A DNA stretch of 47,232 nt, taken from IMG/VR virus record IMGVR_UViG_3300032298_000435, positions 1 through 47,232 of that record, one strand, 5' to 3'. A program made the translations under genes and the position numbers. Shown in pieces: positions 31,901 to 41,949 of the stretch. The number at the start of each line of letters is the position of its first letter. Position 1 is the stretch's first letter. Source of the stretch: a virus. The notes beneath the pieces are model-generated. The model did not search any database. It saw only the letters and a list, made by a program, of their open reading frames with translations, and was not told where the DNA came from.

Positions 31901-34900
31901 TTACGAACTAATCAATGAATTTTGAGAAACTTGTAGATTTATTTGAGTTCTTTCAATTGGTGATGAATTATCACTGTTTCCTTTATCATCAACTGTTGTA
32001 TATCTAGTTTGACTAGATTTTTTAAAAAATGAACCGGTCGGTGAATTAACGAAATATTGATTGGTTGAAAATCTTGAAATTCTTCTTTTCAATGAATAAT
32101 GTCCTACAGGATACGAATCTGTATCAAAAATTGAAGAATTATTATCATATGTAGTAAATAAAGATGATGAATTGACATTTACATACGAATATGTATTTAT
32201 AAATTTACTGCTAGAATTTTCTAAACTAGTATTTGGATTTGTACCAAACAAATATACTTTTTTATTGTTTCCGTAAATATAGTTACTTTCAAATTTATCA
32301 AAAAATGATCCGCTAATAGAAAATACACTTAATCTTTTATCATAGTTCAAACTAGAGAACTGGAATGATGTATAATTATTAGATGTATATGATGCGGGAT
32401 GCATTGATGATGTCAATGAACCGTATGTAGAAGATGTTAACGGATAATCTAATCCATTTTTACTTAATTTTACTTGACTTGTACTTCTATAATTTCTTTC
32501 AAACGAACCAGAAAAATTTCTAAGTGGTTGATATGAACATCTTAAATCATAAGCAATAGCACTGTCTATTGGACGATTTTGATATTTATTTCTTTCCAAT
32601 AAACTTGGTTCAATTAATATACCATCAATTACTTTACTTCTTGCGGGAAGCAATTGTCTTACTGTTTCAAAGAAAGATCCGTCAAAATAATTCTTATACA
32701 GAGTCATAAACTCTTGATACAAAACTTGTTCTGATAAATTATATTTATTATAATTGTCTCTTAATGTTTGTAAACTTTCATAATTGTCGGAAAAAATATT
32801 TGATGGATCACCAATCAAATCCATCATATCATATTCGCCCAAGAAATTCAATATATCATCATCTCTTACTTTAAATGGTGAAATGTATACTGCCAATAAA
32901 TTTGAATCTGTAGTGATTAAATTATTTACTGCACTTGTTTCATTAGGCATCAATCTAGATTCAACTGTTTGTGTTGCTTTATTGATTTTTACATTTTTAA
33001 ACTTATTAGGACCATATTGTCCCAATTTGATGTTTTGATTAATTTCAATTTCATCAAATTGATATGGATAAAGTGATGCAGATACAGTTAAACAATTTGA
33101 TTGTGTAGTTGTATTTTGTGCAAAGTTATAAGCAGATGCACTATATTGTGAATATAACTTATTTGCATTTCTTACAACAAATAAAGCAGGTACGGAACCC
33201 GTGTACATATTAACCGGATAATCATAACTGTATCTGAAATACAAGTTGTCATAAGTTGTACTGTCATTATTTGTTTTATATGAATCAAAATTCTTACAAT
33301 GTTCTATAAAAGATTCATCATCTAATTCGTGTTTCCATAGATTTATTTTGTCAATATTTCCTTGGAATAAATTGCCACCGCCTGTATAGTTTCCTACATA
33401 AAGTAAACCAAAACTATTAAATGATTCATTGATTCCTTCGGTTCCACTAATGATTGATTTATTATCATCAAATACAATTTCATCGTTGTCAACAGATGTT
33501 ACTCGTAATGAATATTGATATGGTAATTGTCCGCCAGATCCCGAATCATAACTTGCAGATAAATTGATTTGTTTAATTAATACATTGAATACATTTCCGT
33601 TAAACAATGGTAATGAATCTGTTTCAAGATAGTCAGTTGGCAATCCAGCTGGAGATAAATCAAATTTTAATTTTCCGAAAGTATCTTTAACTTCCTTTTT
33701 GATTGATACATCCCAAAAACTAGTTTTTAATAAATAAACCTTGGTATTTTGTGGATAAATATAATCTGAATCAATTCTAAATTTGAATTCAATTGAATTA
33801 ACATAATTAGATGGCCCAGATACTGGAATTACTATGGCATCCCCATTTCTAGTATATTTTGTAAAATAATATTTATTTTGATATGTGTAGGATGAATTAT
33901 CTTCATCCGATATCTTGTTTCCGCCGTATTCTTTAACATTTAATAAACTACGAGGAATTCCATAGATATTAGATACCACTCGGATACATTCTTCTGTTCC
34001 TTTAGTCTTATAAATCAACGGCAGTGTCTTTAAAATTCTATTCCATATGATCTTTAACTTATCATAATCGGAATAAGCATTTGAACCCGTCAAGTAATTA
34101 GATTCAATAGATGAATTGTCAAATGAACTGATTGGATTCCAACCAAATTGTTTTAATAAAGTATTTGCTACTGTACTTACATAACTTGACGATAAGTTGT
34201 TTTCAACATATTGTTGTGTTGGGAAATTCTTAATATATAAGTAAATGTTATCAAAATGATGTCCAATCATTGATAAGAATATCAAATAATCCGTATTATT
34301 ATCATCTAATAGAATATATTCTGGGGTATTATTTACAAGACTATCTCTATTATTTTTATCAAATTCAATTGCATTTTCTATATAGTCTGGATAATTGTAG
34401 TTCTGTATATAAGCACCATTAACAAATGATGTTGTACTACCACTTACTAAAGTAATATTTTTATACAAATATGTATCATATCCGTCAAATGAATTGAAAA
34501 CTGTATTTAATTGTGATTGATAATCATTTACTTCTGTTGCATATGACGCACTAATAAATGAATATGACGTTAATAATGTATATGATGACGCACTATTCGC
34601 TGCAGATGCGGATAATGTAGTCAATATAGAATTGATTGACTTATTAAGTTGATTAACAGATGTAACTTTATTTAAAAACAGTTTGGTTCTCAATTCCGCA
34701 GAACCAAATACAATGAAATCGGAAAAATTAGAATAATCAACATTGAGATTATTTAATTTCTTATAAAATTCTACATCGTTTTTTGTAGTATTATCCAACT
34801 TTAAATCATTAGAACTTTGATAATTTACAGGTGAACTATTATAAGAATCAATTGGTATTTTGAAATTTGGACCGGATATCTTAAAGTTTTTCTTAATTAT

Positions 34901-36136
34901 CGGAACATTAATGACAAACTTTTGAATTACAGGTACAAGTGATATGTTTGATATCCAACACTTATCTCTTAATGAAACATCCAATGGTAATTCATTGAAT
35001 AATTTTACAATTATGTTTGTATTACCGTCTTCTTCTACGAATGTATAATTTAATATTGTATAAAATGTATCGTTACCAAAATTTAATGCATTCTTCAAAT
35101 ATGCATACAATTTATTATCATGATATGTTTGAACTGTATCAACTACATTTGATATAAAATTTGTGAAAAATAAATCAATTATGAAGTTTTCAACTTGTGT
35201 TGTCAATTCAATATTACTTGTATAATATGAATTAATTTGATTCAATCTAATTGATATAGACTTTTGAACTATATACTTAAATTGAGTTTTAATCTGTTCA
35301 AATGAATAAATTGATTTGTAATATGTATACAACCAATCTTTAATATAATTTTTAGCACCTTCAAAACTATTTTGAATCAATTGTCCGTTTTGAGAATTGA
35401 TGAACGGACGATTGAATCCACCGTATGTGTCATCTAAAAATGCAAGTATATCCGCATCTGATTTGAATCCAAAATTAGTTCTTAGTAATGTAAAAATTGT
35501 TTTATTATTTTTAATTAATGAATCACTATTTTTGTAAATCTGATATGAATCCAAAAAGTAATTGAATAAAGGAATTGTATCTCTAACCAATACTGCTTTT
35601 CTGGCAAATGCTTGATATTGAAGATTTACAAGTATATTTTCTTCTTTTGTTAAATCTAATTTAAATGACGGTGTTAATTTAATTTCTCTTCTACTAGGAG
35701 AAATGTCTTTGATATAAAGTTGATAATCAGGATTACCCGCAGTATTTCTAATAAAATTATAACTAGCAACATGGTTACCTGAATTAATATTTGAACCGGA
35801 AAAATCTTGAAGTGTATTTAATAATATATTTTTATTAAATGCAATCGTATAACTACTATTGTATTGTTTATAACTGTAATTTAAAGTTGTGTTATCAACA
35901 TCTTTATATGTTTTATTTAATACGGTATATGTTGTTGAAACAGGTAAATATTGCCATATATTAATATTACCTTCAATATCATATACACTAAATTCAACTA
36001 TGTCTTGTTCCGAATTTCCAAAATAATATTCTTGAAATGGTACATCAACAAATGTATCCAAATCATTTTGTAAAAAGTAAGAACCGCTATTAAGCGATCC
36101 ACTGTTAGATGATATTGTTGGAAATGGAAATGCCAT
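31901..36136 (-). CDS. Very large virion protein (1411 aa) with LamG/concanavalin-like region
   Basis: This is the largest gene in the window. The first 700 residues are mixed helical and beta with many Tyr, Asn and Phe. A segment at about 720-780 contains KIIWNRILKTLPLIYKTKGTEE. Roughly 800-1020 has the alternating strands of a laminin-G/concanavalin-like fold (SIEFKFRIDSDYIYP, then LLYVGNYTGGGNLFQGNIDK and INLWKHELDD). The C-terminal 250 residues are Ser/Tyr-rich. The position after gp6 and two smaller proteins matches the gene order of T4 gp7, the large wedge protein, but sequence identity to gp7 is not evident. Baseplate wedge or fibre attachment is likely. Confidence 0.75.
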   Translation of the reverse strand: MAFPFPTISSNSGSLNSGSYFLQNDLDTFVDVPFQEYYFGNSEQDIVEFSVYDIEGNINIWQYLPVSTTYTVLNKTYKDVDNTTLNYSYKQYNSSYTIAFNKNILLNTLQDFSGSNINSGNHVASYNFIRNTAGNPDYQLYIKDISPSRREIKLTPSFKLDLTKEENILVNLQYQAFARKAVLVRDTIPLFNYFLDSYQIYKNSDSLIKNNKTIFTLLRTNFGFKSDADILAFLDDTYGGFNRPFINSQNGQLIQNSFEGAKNYIKDWLYTYYKSIYSFEQIKTQFKYIVQKSISIRLNQINSYYTSNIELTTQVENFIIDLFFTNFISNVVDTVQTYHDNKLYAYLKNALNFGNDTFYTILNYTFVEEDGNTNIIVKLFNELPLDVSLRDKCWISNISLVPVIQKFVINVPIIKKNFKISGPNFKIPIDSYNSSPVNYQSSNDLKLDNTTKNDVEFYKKLNNLNVDYSNFSDFIVFGSAELRTKLFLNKVTSVNQLNKSINSILTTLSASAANSASSYTLLTSYSFISASYATEVNDYQSQLNTVFNSFDGYDTYLYKNITLVSGSTTSFVNGAYIQNYNYPDYIENAIEFDKNNRDSLVNNTPEYILLDDNNTDYLIFLSMIGHHFDNIYLYIKNFPTQQYVENNLSSSYVSTVANTLLKQFGWNPISSFDNSSIESNYLTGSNAYSDYDKLKIIWNRILKTLPLIYKTKGTEECIRVVSNIYGIPRSLLNVKEYGGNKISDEDNSSYTYQNKYYFTKYTRNGDAIVIPVSGPSNYVNSIEFKFRIDSDYIYPQNTKVYLLKTSFWDVSIKKEVKDTFGKLKFDLSPAGLPTDYLETDSLPLFNGNVFNVLIKQINLSASYDSGSGGQLPYQYSLRVTSVDNDEIVFDDNKSIISGTEGINESFNSFGLLYVGNYTGGGNLFQGNIDKINLWKHELDDESFIEHCKNFDSYKTNNDSTTYDNLYFRYSYDYPVNMYTGSVPALFVVRNANKLYSQYSASAYNFAQNTTTQSNCLTVSASLYPYQFDEIEINQNIKLGQYGPNKFKNVKINKATQTVESRLMPNETSAVNNLITTDSNLLAVYISPFKVRDDDILNFLGEYDMMDLIGDPSNIFSDNYESLQTLRDNYNKYNLSEQVLYQEFMTLYKNYFDGSFFETVRQLLPARSKVIDGILIEPSLLERNKYQNRPIDSAIAYDLRCSYQPLRNFSGSFERNYRSTSQVKLSKNGLDYPLTSSTYGSLTSSMHPASYTSNNYTSFQFSSLNYDKRLSVFSISGSFFDKFESNYIYGNNKKVYLFGTNPNTSLENSSSKFINTYSYVNVNSSSLFTTYDNNSSIFDTDSYPVGHYSLKRRISRFSTNQYFVNSPTGSFFKKSSQTRYTTVDDKGNSDNSSPIERTQINLQVSQNSLISS

Positions 36137-36139
36137 AAA

Positions 36140-36592
36140 TTATTCGTTTTCAGATTTTAAATTAAATGGAAATTGATCAGAAAAATCTTCAGATTTAGTT
36201 CCTTGTTTTAATTTAATTCTCAATTGTACTATTAAATCTCTTGCCGCACTTAATTGTGATTTTGATGAATCGGATTGTACTTCGTCAACCAATTGATTTA
36301 ACTTTTCTTTCAAATCTTGATTTTCATACAATACTTTATTGTATTCAGTTAAGAATGATTGATCAAATACTTGTTTTTGAATCTTAGGTTCTGTTTGTAT
36401 TTCAGTAATACCTACATCATATAAATTTTCAATTTCATCCTTCTTATAATTAAAATTTATTAAAGGAAATGCAATGTATTGTTCATTTGCGTCACTTGAA
36501 CTAATATATAAATTTACATTTCCAAATTCATCAATATTATTAGTGAATTGGCCTGTTAATAAAAAGTCATTGATTTGCGATTTTATACTCAT
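36140..36592 (-). CDS. Small structural protein with C-terminal coiled coil
   Basis: Encodes 150 residues. The first 60 are beta-like (FGNVNLYISSSDANEQYIAFPLI), followed by a helical coiled coil from about 85 to 132 with KVLYENQDLKEKLNQLVDEV and LSAARDLIVQLRIKL. It starts within the last bases of the DNRLRE gene (4-base overlap) and ends three bases before the 1411-aa gene, so the three are tightly coupled. Probably a baseplate connector; no family was recognised. Confidence 0.7.
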   Translation of the reverse strand: MSIKSQINDFLLTGQFTNNIDEFGNVNLYISSSDANEQYIAFPLINFNYKKDEIENLYDVGITEIQTEPKIQKQVFDQSFLTEYNKVLYENQDLKEKLNQLVDEVQSDSSKSQLSAARDLIVQLRIKLKQGTKSEDFSDQFPFNLKSENE

Positions 36593-38214
36593 CTTGATAC
36601 TTTAAATATGTTTCCATTATCAAATATTACGATTTCACCGTTGATTTCTGTTTTTATTAAAATTCTATAATATCTTTCTACGGGTAAACCAGTTGTATCC
36701 AATCTGAAATAATGAATTGCACCATCACAACTTAATTTTGTATAATCATCAAAATCAATTACGAAATTTTCACTTTCATTATCTTTAATAGCATAATAAG
36801 AATCGGTGGGTAATAAACTTGAACTTAAATATTGACTTTGTTGATATCCTTTAACAAAGTTCTTTAGTGGTGCCTTTTCTCTCGCAAATATGTTTATACG
36901 AGGTACACTTCCAAACTTATATTCTCTACCCACATTCTTTACAACTACTGTATATGGATTAAATCCTGTTAAAGACACCAAACTGCCTGTGGAATATACA
37001 CTATCATCCCATTTAACATCCAAATATGGTTGATAAATAGTATTTGTTTCTTTACTGAAAAATCTAATAGATGAATTTATATCATTAGCTTGAACCAATT
37101 CAAGTGAACTAACTAAAATGAATCCATTATTAGGAACACATCCACATATCCAACCTTTAACAATTGAAGTGACATCCATATAAATGTCAGATGTACTATA
37201 AGAATATGATTGTGAACATATTAATGAACTGCCACTCAATGATGATGAACAAAATGATGATATATAAAGAGACGCACTTAATGTATTATAAAATGACGAT
37301 GATACATTTGATGTTGGTTGTAAATATGTAGATGGAACATTATAAAACCAAGTAGCACCACCATTTTGGAATGATGAAGATCCTAAACTTGATGTTAAAA
37401 GATAATCACTGAAATTATAAGTTGATGTAGATGATGTAGGTGAATACCATAAACTAGATGTATTTTGCGTAGTATTGTTATACCAACTAGCACCAAAACT
37501 ACCAATTCCGTCAGTATCATATCTTCCTACACCCATATCCCAACTCTTGCTAACTGGATATGCATAAATTTTATAATCTAACGGTACTTCACTTGTAGAA
37601 GAAGCCTTTAATTTTAAGAAAAATTTAGATCCATTATTTATATCTCCCGTTAACAGAGAACTTGAAATATCGGTCAAATCAAACTGAATTAAAATTCTAC
37701 TAAATTCAGGATCATTAGTAAAGGTTGTAGTTGGATTGTAAACACTCTGTGTTCCTTGTAAAGTTCCATTAATACACCCATTAAAATTAGTTAAAGATCC
37801 ACTTGCAAAGAAAATTGAACCTGTAAAAGATCCTACTATACTTCCACTTATACTACCTGTTACAACACCATTATAATTAGTTAAACTTGATGTAATTGGT
37901 ATACCCGCACCATATGTTCCTGATACATATCCATTATAATTAGTTGATGTAAATTGTGAAGATCCACTGACATATATATTTGATGATCCTGCAGCTCCTG
38001 ATATATAACTTCCAGAAACACTTCCAATATAATTTAATACATCGAACGTCGAATAACTGCCAGAAAGACTGGCTGAAGTATAAAATGCAACGTTACTTAT
38101 TAATTGATTTTGTGCTTTTAATTCTAAAATTTCATCAATTCCAAAATTTTTATCGGCATAACCCGTCTCGTTAGTTATGAATGTGTCTTGTTTTGGAAAT
38201 ATAAATGTGTGCAT
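36589..38214 (-). CDS. DNRLRE-domain virion protein
   Basis: Encodes 541 residues. The start MHTFIFPKQDTFITNETGYADKN, the strand ILIQFDLTDI near 175, then KSWDMGVG and ASWYNNT near 225-245, DIYMDVTSIVKGWICG near 340-355 and IRFFSKETNTIYQPYLDVKW near 380-400 follow the DNRLRE beta-sandwich pattern. This domain occurs in secreted and cell-surface proteins, often linked to polysaccharide or matrix contacts. A Gly/Ser/Tyr-rich insertion fills about 45-160. The C-terminal 130 residues are a separate beta domain. The gene follows gp6 in the baseplate operon, so it may add a surface-binding domain to the baseplate. Confidence 0.75.
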   Translation of the reverse strand: MHTFIFPKQDTFITNETGYADKNFGIDEILELKAQNQLISNVAFYTSASLSGSYSTFDVLNYIGSVSGSYISGAAGSSNIYVSGSSQFTSTNYNGYVSGTYGAGIPITSSLTNYNGVVTGSISGSIVGSFTGSIFFASGSLTNFNGCINGTLQGTQSVYNPTTTFTNDPEFSRILIQFDLTDISSSLLTGDINNGSKFFLKLKASSTSEVPLDYKIYAYPVSKSWDMGVGRYDTDGIGSFGASWYNNTTQNTSSLWYSPTSSTSTYNFSDYLLTSSLGSSSFQNGGATWFYNVPSTYLQPTSNVSSSFYNTLSASLYISSFCSSSLSGSSLICSQSYSYSTSDIYMDVTSIVKGWICGCVPNNGFILVSSLELVQANDINSSIRFFSKETNTIYQPYLDVKWDDSVYSTGSLVSLTGFNPYTVVVKNVGREYKFGSVPRINIFAREKAPLKNFVKGYQQSQYLSSSLLPTDSYYAIKDNESENFVIDFDDYTKLSCDGAIHYFRLDTTGLPVERYYRILIKTEINGEIVIFDNGNIFKVSR

Positions 38215-38223
38215 ACTCTATTA

Positions 38224-38231
38224 TATAAATA
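38224..38231 (-). promoter_or_regulatory. TATTTATA motif upstream of DNRLRE gene
   Basis: Minus-strand TATTTATA lies 9 bases before ATG at 38214, in the 55-base gap after gp6. A near-late-consensus TATAAATT also occurs further upstream in gene sense, around 38240. Confidence 0.4.
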
Positions 38232-38269
38232 TAAGTATGAAATTTATAAGACTTTTAATGATAAATTTA

Positions 38270-40252
38270 TTAAATTACAGCACCTCTAATATCATTATCT
38301 GGAAATTTAACTTCAAATACTGATGGATCTAAAGATGGATATATAATCTTATTATGTGTTGCTTCGGATAAATTATATTCATGGGGTGAATAATTTCCGT
38401 CATTTTGATTGAGATTTTTAAATACTACTTCAGATATAGACTGCACTCCTTCAACTTTTGCCAATTCTAATTCCAATTGATTAATATTAATTGGTTGATT
38501 AAAATACCATTTATCAACATTGAAGAAATCTTTTGCTTTTTGTAGACATTGATCTAAAACTTCCTTTCTATTAAAATTATTATATACTAATATTTTAAAA
38601 TCTACTCCTATATTGATAATATAACCGTCAATAATATTGATACTATCAGATATAATCTTATATTTTTGTAAATAATGTCTGATATTATATACCAATGCGT
38701 CATTGGTTTGTGTCAAGTTTTTATTTGAATTATAACTCAAAACATATAAATTTAAACTAAATGGATTAGAAACATCAAAATTTACTTTTCTAAAGTTATT
38801 TTCTAAACTATTATTAATCAATGTTGTTTGATTTTCATTGTTTACAAATCCATTTAATAATGTTTGATTTGTAGAAATTGATAAATCGGAATTTGGTATC
38901 ACCATTACTTTTGCAATAGAACCAAATCTTGGGGGTATAGAATATATTCTGGAAATATAATCATCTACGGTTACTGTTCTGTTTTGTGAACCAAAATTAG
39001 CCAAAGCATTTTGTCTAATTTCTTCTACACTTTCTTCATTTTGTCCACCAACTGCGGGATCTGGATTAGATATTCTAAATGAATTTTTAACAGTAGTTAA
39101 TAATGAATTTTGAGAAGGATTTAATCCTGATACATCATTTAAATATGTAACAGATGATATATTCTTAATGGTATCAGATGGTGAATTTGATGTTAAACCA
39201 CCACCAACTAAATATTGTACTGTTAATACTGTGTTAGATGGTGATTGACCAAATGTTTCAGAATTTAATAATTTACTAGTATCATAATTTAAATTTAAGT
39301 TACTAATATTTTTCAATCCGATACCAACTAATTCAGAATTTGGATATATTACTTCATCTGATGTTGCATCTGTACCCGCACCAAATTCAAGATATGTTGT
39401 ATTATTTGCAGTAACATTTACAACAAACTTTCTTGATGTTTTAAAACTTTTAATTAACTTAGGAACTTCAGATGAATATTGAACATAACTATTATTAGTA
39501 AAACTAGTATTTTCTGTTTCTGTAAATATTAAATCTTGTGCCAAATAATCAACTTCATACCATTTATTGTTATCACTATCTTTTACATCAATAATATCAA
39601 TTACATTATTTTCAGACAATGATATTTTATAAAATGGTACAGATGCACCTACTGTAAATGATGATGTAGTAATCTTACCAGCAATAACTTTTGTTGATTT
39701 CTTTAATAAGAAAAATTGTGGTATTCCATAATTATCTCTTGAATAAACAGTCACTTCTCTAGGAGAAAACTTACTATCAAGCGAAAAATCAACAGGATCA
39801 GTCGTTATAAAACTTACACCGCTTTCATTAGATACTTCCATATACTCTCTTATCTTAAGAGCATAGTTGTTATCTGGAATATAGTTGTTATTAGAATCCT
39901 TAATAGAAGGAATTAATTGATATAAATCAATATTTGTAGTAGAAGATTTAGTAGGTTTTGTTTTGTAACCAAGATAATTTGCTAATGCAAGAACATTTTT
40001 TCTTTCTTCTGCATATGGCATTAAACTTTCTTTAAATTGATAATCTGTATAATATGAAAGAACATCTCCAATATAAGATGCCATTTCAATAAACATCATA
40101 CCTGGAGATGCATCACTAAAATCTTTATATGTTCGTGGAAAATATGTTTTTGAATATTCAATTAAAGACGTTTTAAAAGAAGAAAAGTCTCTATTAAGAT
40201 ACTTAATTTCTCTACGAGAACTATTAAAAGACTTTTGTATAATGTCTGCCAT
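38270..40252 (-). CDS. 6: Baseplate wedge protein (T4 gp6-like)
   Basis: gp6 forms the continuous ring of the baseplate that transmits the signal for sheath contraction. The 660 residues equal T4 gp6 in length. Recognisable segments are the start IKYLNRDFSSFKTSLIEYSK, DASPGMMFIEMASYIGDVLSYY near 48-69 (the conserved helix of gp6 and other J-like wedge proteins), ALANYLGYKTKPTKSS near 88-103, and a late region RTVTVDDYISRIYSIPPRFGSI near 425-446. It lies two bases before gp25 in gene order, the usual pairing in contractile injection systems. All expected regions are present. Confidence 0.93.
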   Translation of the reverse strand: MADIIQKSFNSSRREIKYLNRDFSSFKTSLIEYSKTYFPRTYKDFSDASPGMMFIEMASYIGDVLSYYTDYQFKESLMPYAEERKNVLALANYLGYKTKPTKSSTTNIDLYQLIPSIKDSNNNYIPDNNYALKIREYMEVSNESGVSFITTDPVDFSLDSKFSPREVTVYSRDNYGIPQFFLLKKSTKVIAGKITTSSFTVGASVPFYKISLSENNVIDIIDVKDSDNNKWYEVDYLAQDLIFTETENTSFTNNSYVQYSSEVPKLIKSFKTSRKFVVNVTANNTTYLEFGAGTDATSDEVIYPNSELVGIGLKNISNLNLNYDTSKLLNSETFGQSPSNTVLTVQYLVGGGLTSNSPSDTIKNISSVTYLNDVSGLNPSQNSLLTTVKNSFRISNPDPAVGGQNEESVEEIRQNALANFGSQNRTVTVDDYISRIYSIPPRFGSIAKVMVIPNSDLSISTNQTLLNGFVNNENQTTLINNSLENNFRKVNFDVSNPFSLNLYVLSYNSNKNLTQTNDALVYNIRHYLQKYKIISDSINIIDGYIINIGVDFKILVYNNFNRKEVLDQCLQKAKDFFNVDKWYFNQPININQLELELAKVEGVQSISEVVFKNLNQNDGNYSPHEYNLSEATHNKIIYPSLDPSVFEVKFPDNDIRGAVI

Positions 40253-40254
40253 AA

Positions 40255-40650
40255 TTAAATATTATTTTGATTAACTGTCAAATTAAGTGTATCCGTTTGA
40301 TTATTAACCGTAAATTGTATTTTTATATATAATATATAACTATCTGTAAGTTCATTTTTTTCTTGATTTGATATACCAATATCTATTTTATTTACAGTAA
40401 CACCTGGTACATAATTGTTAATTTCATCTGTGATGATTTGTTTAACTATATCAGGAGAATCTTGTAAATTTTGTTCAAATAGATATTCTTGTAAACCAGA
40501 ACCAAAATTAGGATTCATTCGTCTTTCACCTTTTTTGGTTCTCAACAAATTAGTAATATTGGCTTTTACTTGGGTTAAAGTATCATAACTTTGTTCAAAG
40601 TATCCATTTCTGCCAATTTGAAGTGGTAATGTTAGTCCTATAGGATTCAT
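40255..40650 (-). CDS. 25: Baseplate wedge protein gp25 (GPW/gp25 family)
   Basis: Small wedge subunit that joins the gp6 ring to the first sheath layer. The 131 residues have the family pattern: NPIGLTLPLQIGRNGYF, KANITNLLRTKKGERRMNP near 29-47 and FGSGLQEYLFEQN near 49-61. The conserved GERxMxPxFG core is present. Length is normal (T4: 132). It ends two bases from gp6 and starts one base after the 160-aa gene. Confidence 0.95.
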   Translation of the reverse strand: MNPIGLTLPLQIGRNGYFEQSYDTLTQVKANITNLLRTKKGERRMNPNFGSGLQEYLFEQNLQDSPDIVKQIITDEINNYVPGVTVNKIDIGISNQEKNELTDSYILYIKIQFTVNNQTDTLNLTVNQNNI

Positions 40651-40651
40651 A

Positions 40652-41134
40652 TTATTCCATTGATACCATACCGGAACCTATAGATCCAGTTTGTTTCTTT
40701 TTATCAACGGCTTTCATTAAACTTCTAAAATCTCTGTTAAGAACATTCATCACTTTACCTTGTTCTTCTGTTACAGGAGCAACTGGTTGTGATGTTTCTA
40801 TAGATTCATTCATCTGCATACCAGCAAATGCTTGTGATTTAAATACAGAATCTAGACCAACCATTGAACTTTCACTTGGTATTTTTACAACAGTTTGATT
40901 CAAAATTTCATTCAAAATAGGATTACTTGAATACTTTTTAATTTCTTTTGGTTTTTGAACCGATTCTTTTACTACAGTTTTGGTTGCAACAATAGATTCA
41001 TTAGATTGAATCGTACTTGATTGTTTTCCAGACAATACTTCAGACAATATTTTTGGAATTAAAGAAGGTAATGTTTTGTCCAATTCTTCTCTAATTATAC
41101 TTCTAATTATTTCTTTTAATTCATTACTTTTCAT
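40652..41134 (-). CDS. Small baseplate-operon protein, function unknown
   Basis: Encodes 160 residues. The N-terminal 40 form an amphipathic helix (KEIIRSIIREELDKTLPSLI). A Ser/Thr/Lys-rich middle follows, then a short conserved-looking end with VMNVLNRDFRSLMKAVDKK near 128-146. No catalytic motif. It lies between the glycine-zipper protein and gp25. I recall short helical proteins in this place in related phages; T4 gp53 has a comparable size but no clear similarity is visible. Confidence 0.7.
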   Translation of the reverse strand: MKSNELKEIIRSIIREELDKTLPSLIPKILSEVLSGKQSSTIQSNESIVATKTVVKESVQKPKEIKKYSSNPILNEILNQTVVKIPSESSMVGLDSVFKSQAFAGMQMNESIETSQPVAPVTEEQGKVMNVLNRDFRSLMKAVDKKKQTGSIGSGMVSME

Positions 41135-41151
41135 ATGCTATATAATTATCA

Positions 41152-41949
41152 TTAAACTTTCGGGATTATATTATTTATTTTGTTATTTATTTGTTCTGTA
41201 GTAGGTGGTTTAGGTATTTTTATAGTCTTTATTCGTTTACCAATGCCAGATTTAATCTTTTTAGCCAGTGCAACTCCGCCAATTGCACCTACCGCTCCTC
41301 CAATACCAGCACCTATTCCCCCACCAAGTTTACTGCCAATACCAGCACCCAATCCTCCACCTACGCCACCACCAATTGCGCCAGTAACACCACCGGAAAC
41401 AGCTCCACCTATTGTACCACCAATAGCTCCTCCAGTAGCTCCACTTAAAGATCCACCGAGTCCGCCTCCAATCGCAGAAGATGCACTTTTTACAACACCT
41501 GTTACAGCAGAAGTCGCACTTTTTGCAACACCACTAACAGCAGAAGATGCACTTTTTGCTAAACCTGTCAATCGATCAACAGTCTTACCTGCAATTTTAC
41601 CAGGACTAAAATGTTGTGGGGAAAAATTTGGAGCAGACATTTTTGGTATCCCTACTTGTGGAACAGCCGGAATGTTTGGTAAAGGCGGAACATTTGGTGT
41701 ACTTATTCCTGATAAATTAGGTAAACTTGGAGTTGATACACTAGGAATAGAAGGTACACTTGGCAAATTTGGAATTGATGGTATTGCGGGTTTTGGTATA
41801 TTAGGAATTTTAGGAATAGAAGGTTTTGGTATACTGGATGCGATATCTGCTTTTTTTGCGATTGCAAATTTTAATCCATTTGAAGCTTCTGTAGGCGCTC
41901 CTGGTAATGCTGGATCAATATCTGTAAATGATTTGAGTTTATTTATCAT
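41152..41949 (-). CDS. Pro-repeat and glycine-zipper protein next to the hub
   Basis: Encodes 265 residues. Residues 35-100 contain repeated Ile-Pro-x and Leu-Pro-x units (KPSIPKIPNIPKPAIPSIPN). Residues 130-165 contain three 11-residue Ala/Ser/Val repeats. Residues 165-235 are a Gly/Ala/Ile-rich glycine zipper (GGAIGGTIGGAVSGGVTGAI), and a basic tail follows. Glycine zippers insert into or line membranes. The start overlaps the hub gene by four bases, so it is made together with gp5-like protein. A role in tail tip or membrane passage is conceivable, but is inference from composition. Plus-strand open frames over this gene are shadows of its GC-richer repeats. Confidence 0.7.
   Translation of the reverse strand: MINKLKSFTDIDPALPGAPTEASNGLKFAIAKKADIASSIPKPSIPKIPNIPKPAIPSIPNLPSVPSIPSVSTPSLPNLSGISTPNVPPLPNIPAVPQVGIPKMSAPNFSPQHFSPGKIAGKTVDRLTGLAKSASSAVSGVAKSATSAVTGVVKSASSAIGGGLGGSLSGATGGAIGGTIGGAVSGGVTGAIGGGVGGGLGAGIGSKLGGGIGAGIGGAVGAIGGVALAKKIKSGIGKRIKTIKIPKPPTTEQINNKINNIIPKV
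41460..41575 (-). repeat. 33-bp tandem repeat coding an Ala/Ser/Val unit
   Basis: Three slightly diverged copies of a 33-bp unit code for VAKSATSAVTG-type 11-mers at the N-terminal side of the glycine zipper. Confidence 0.75.
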
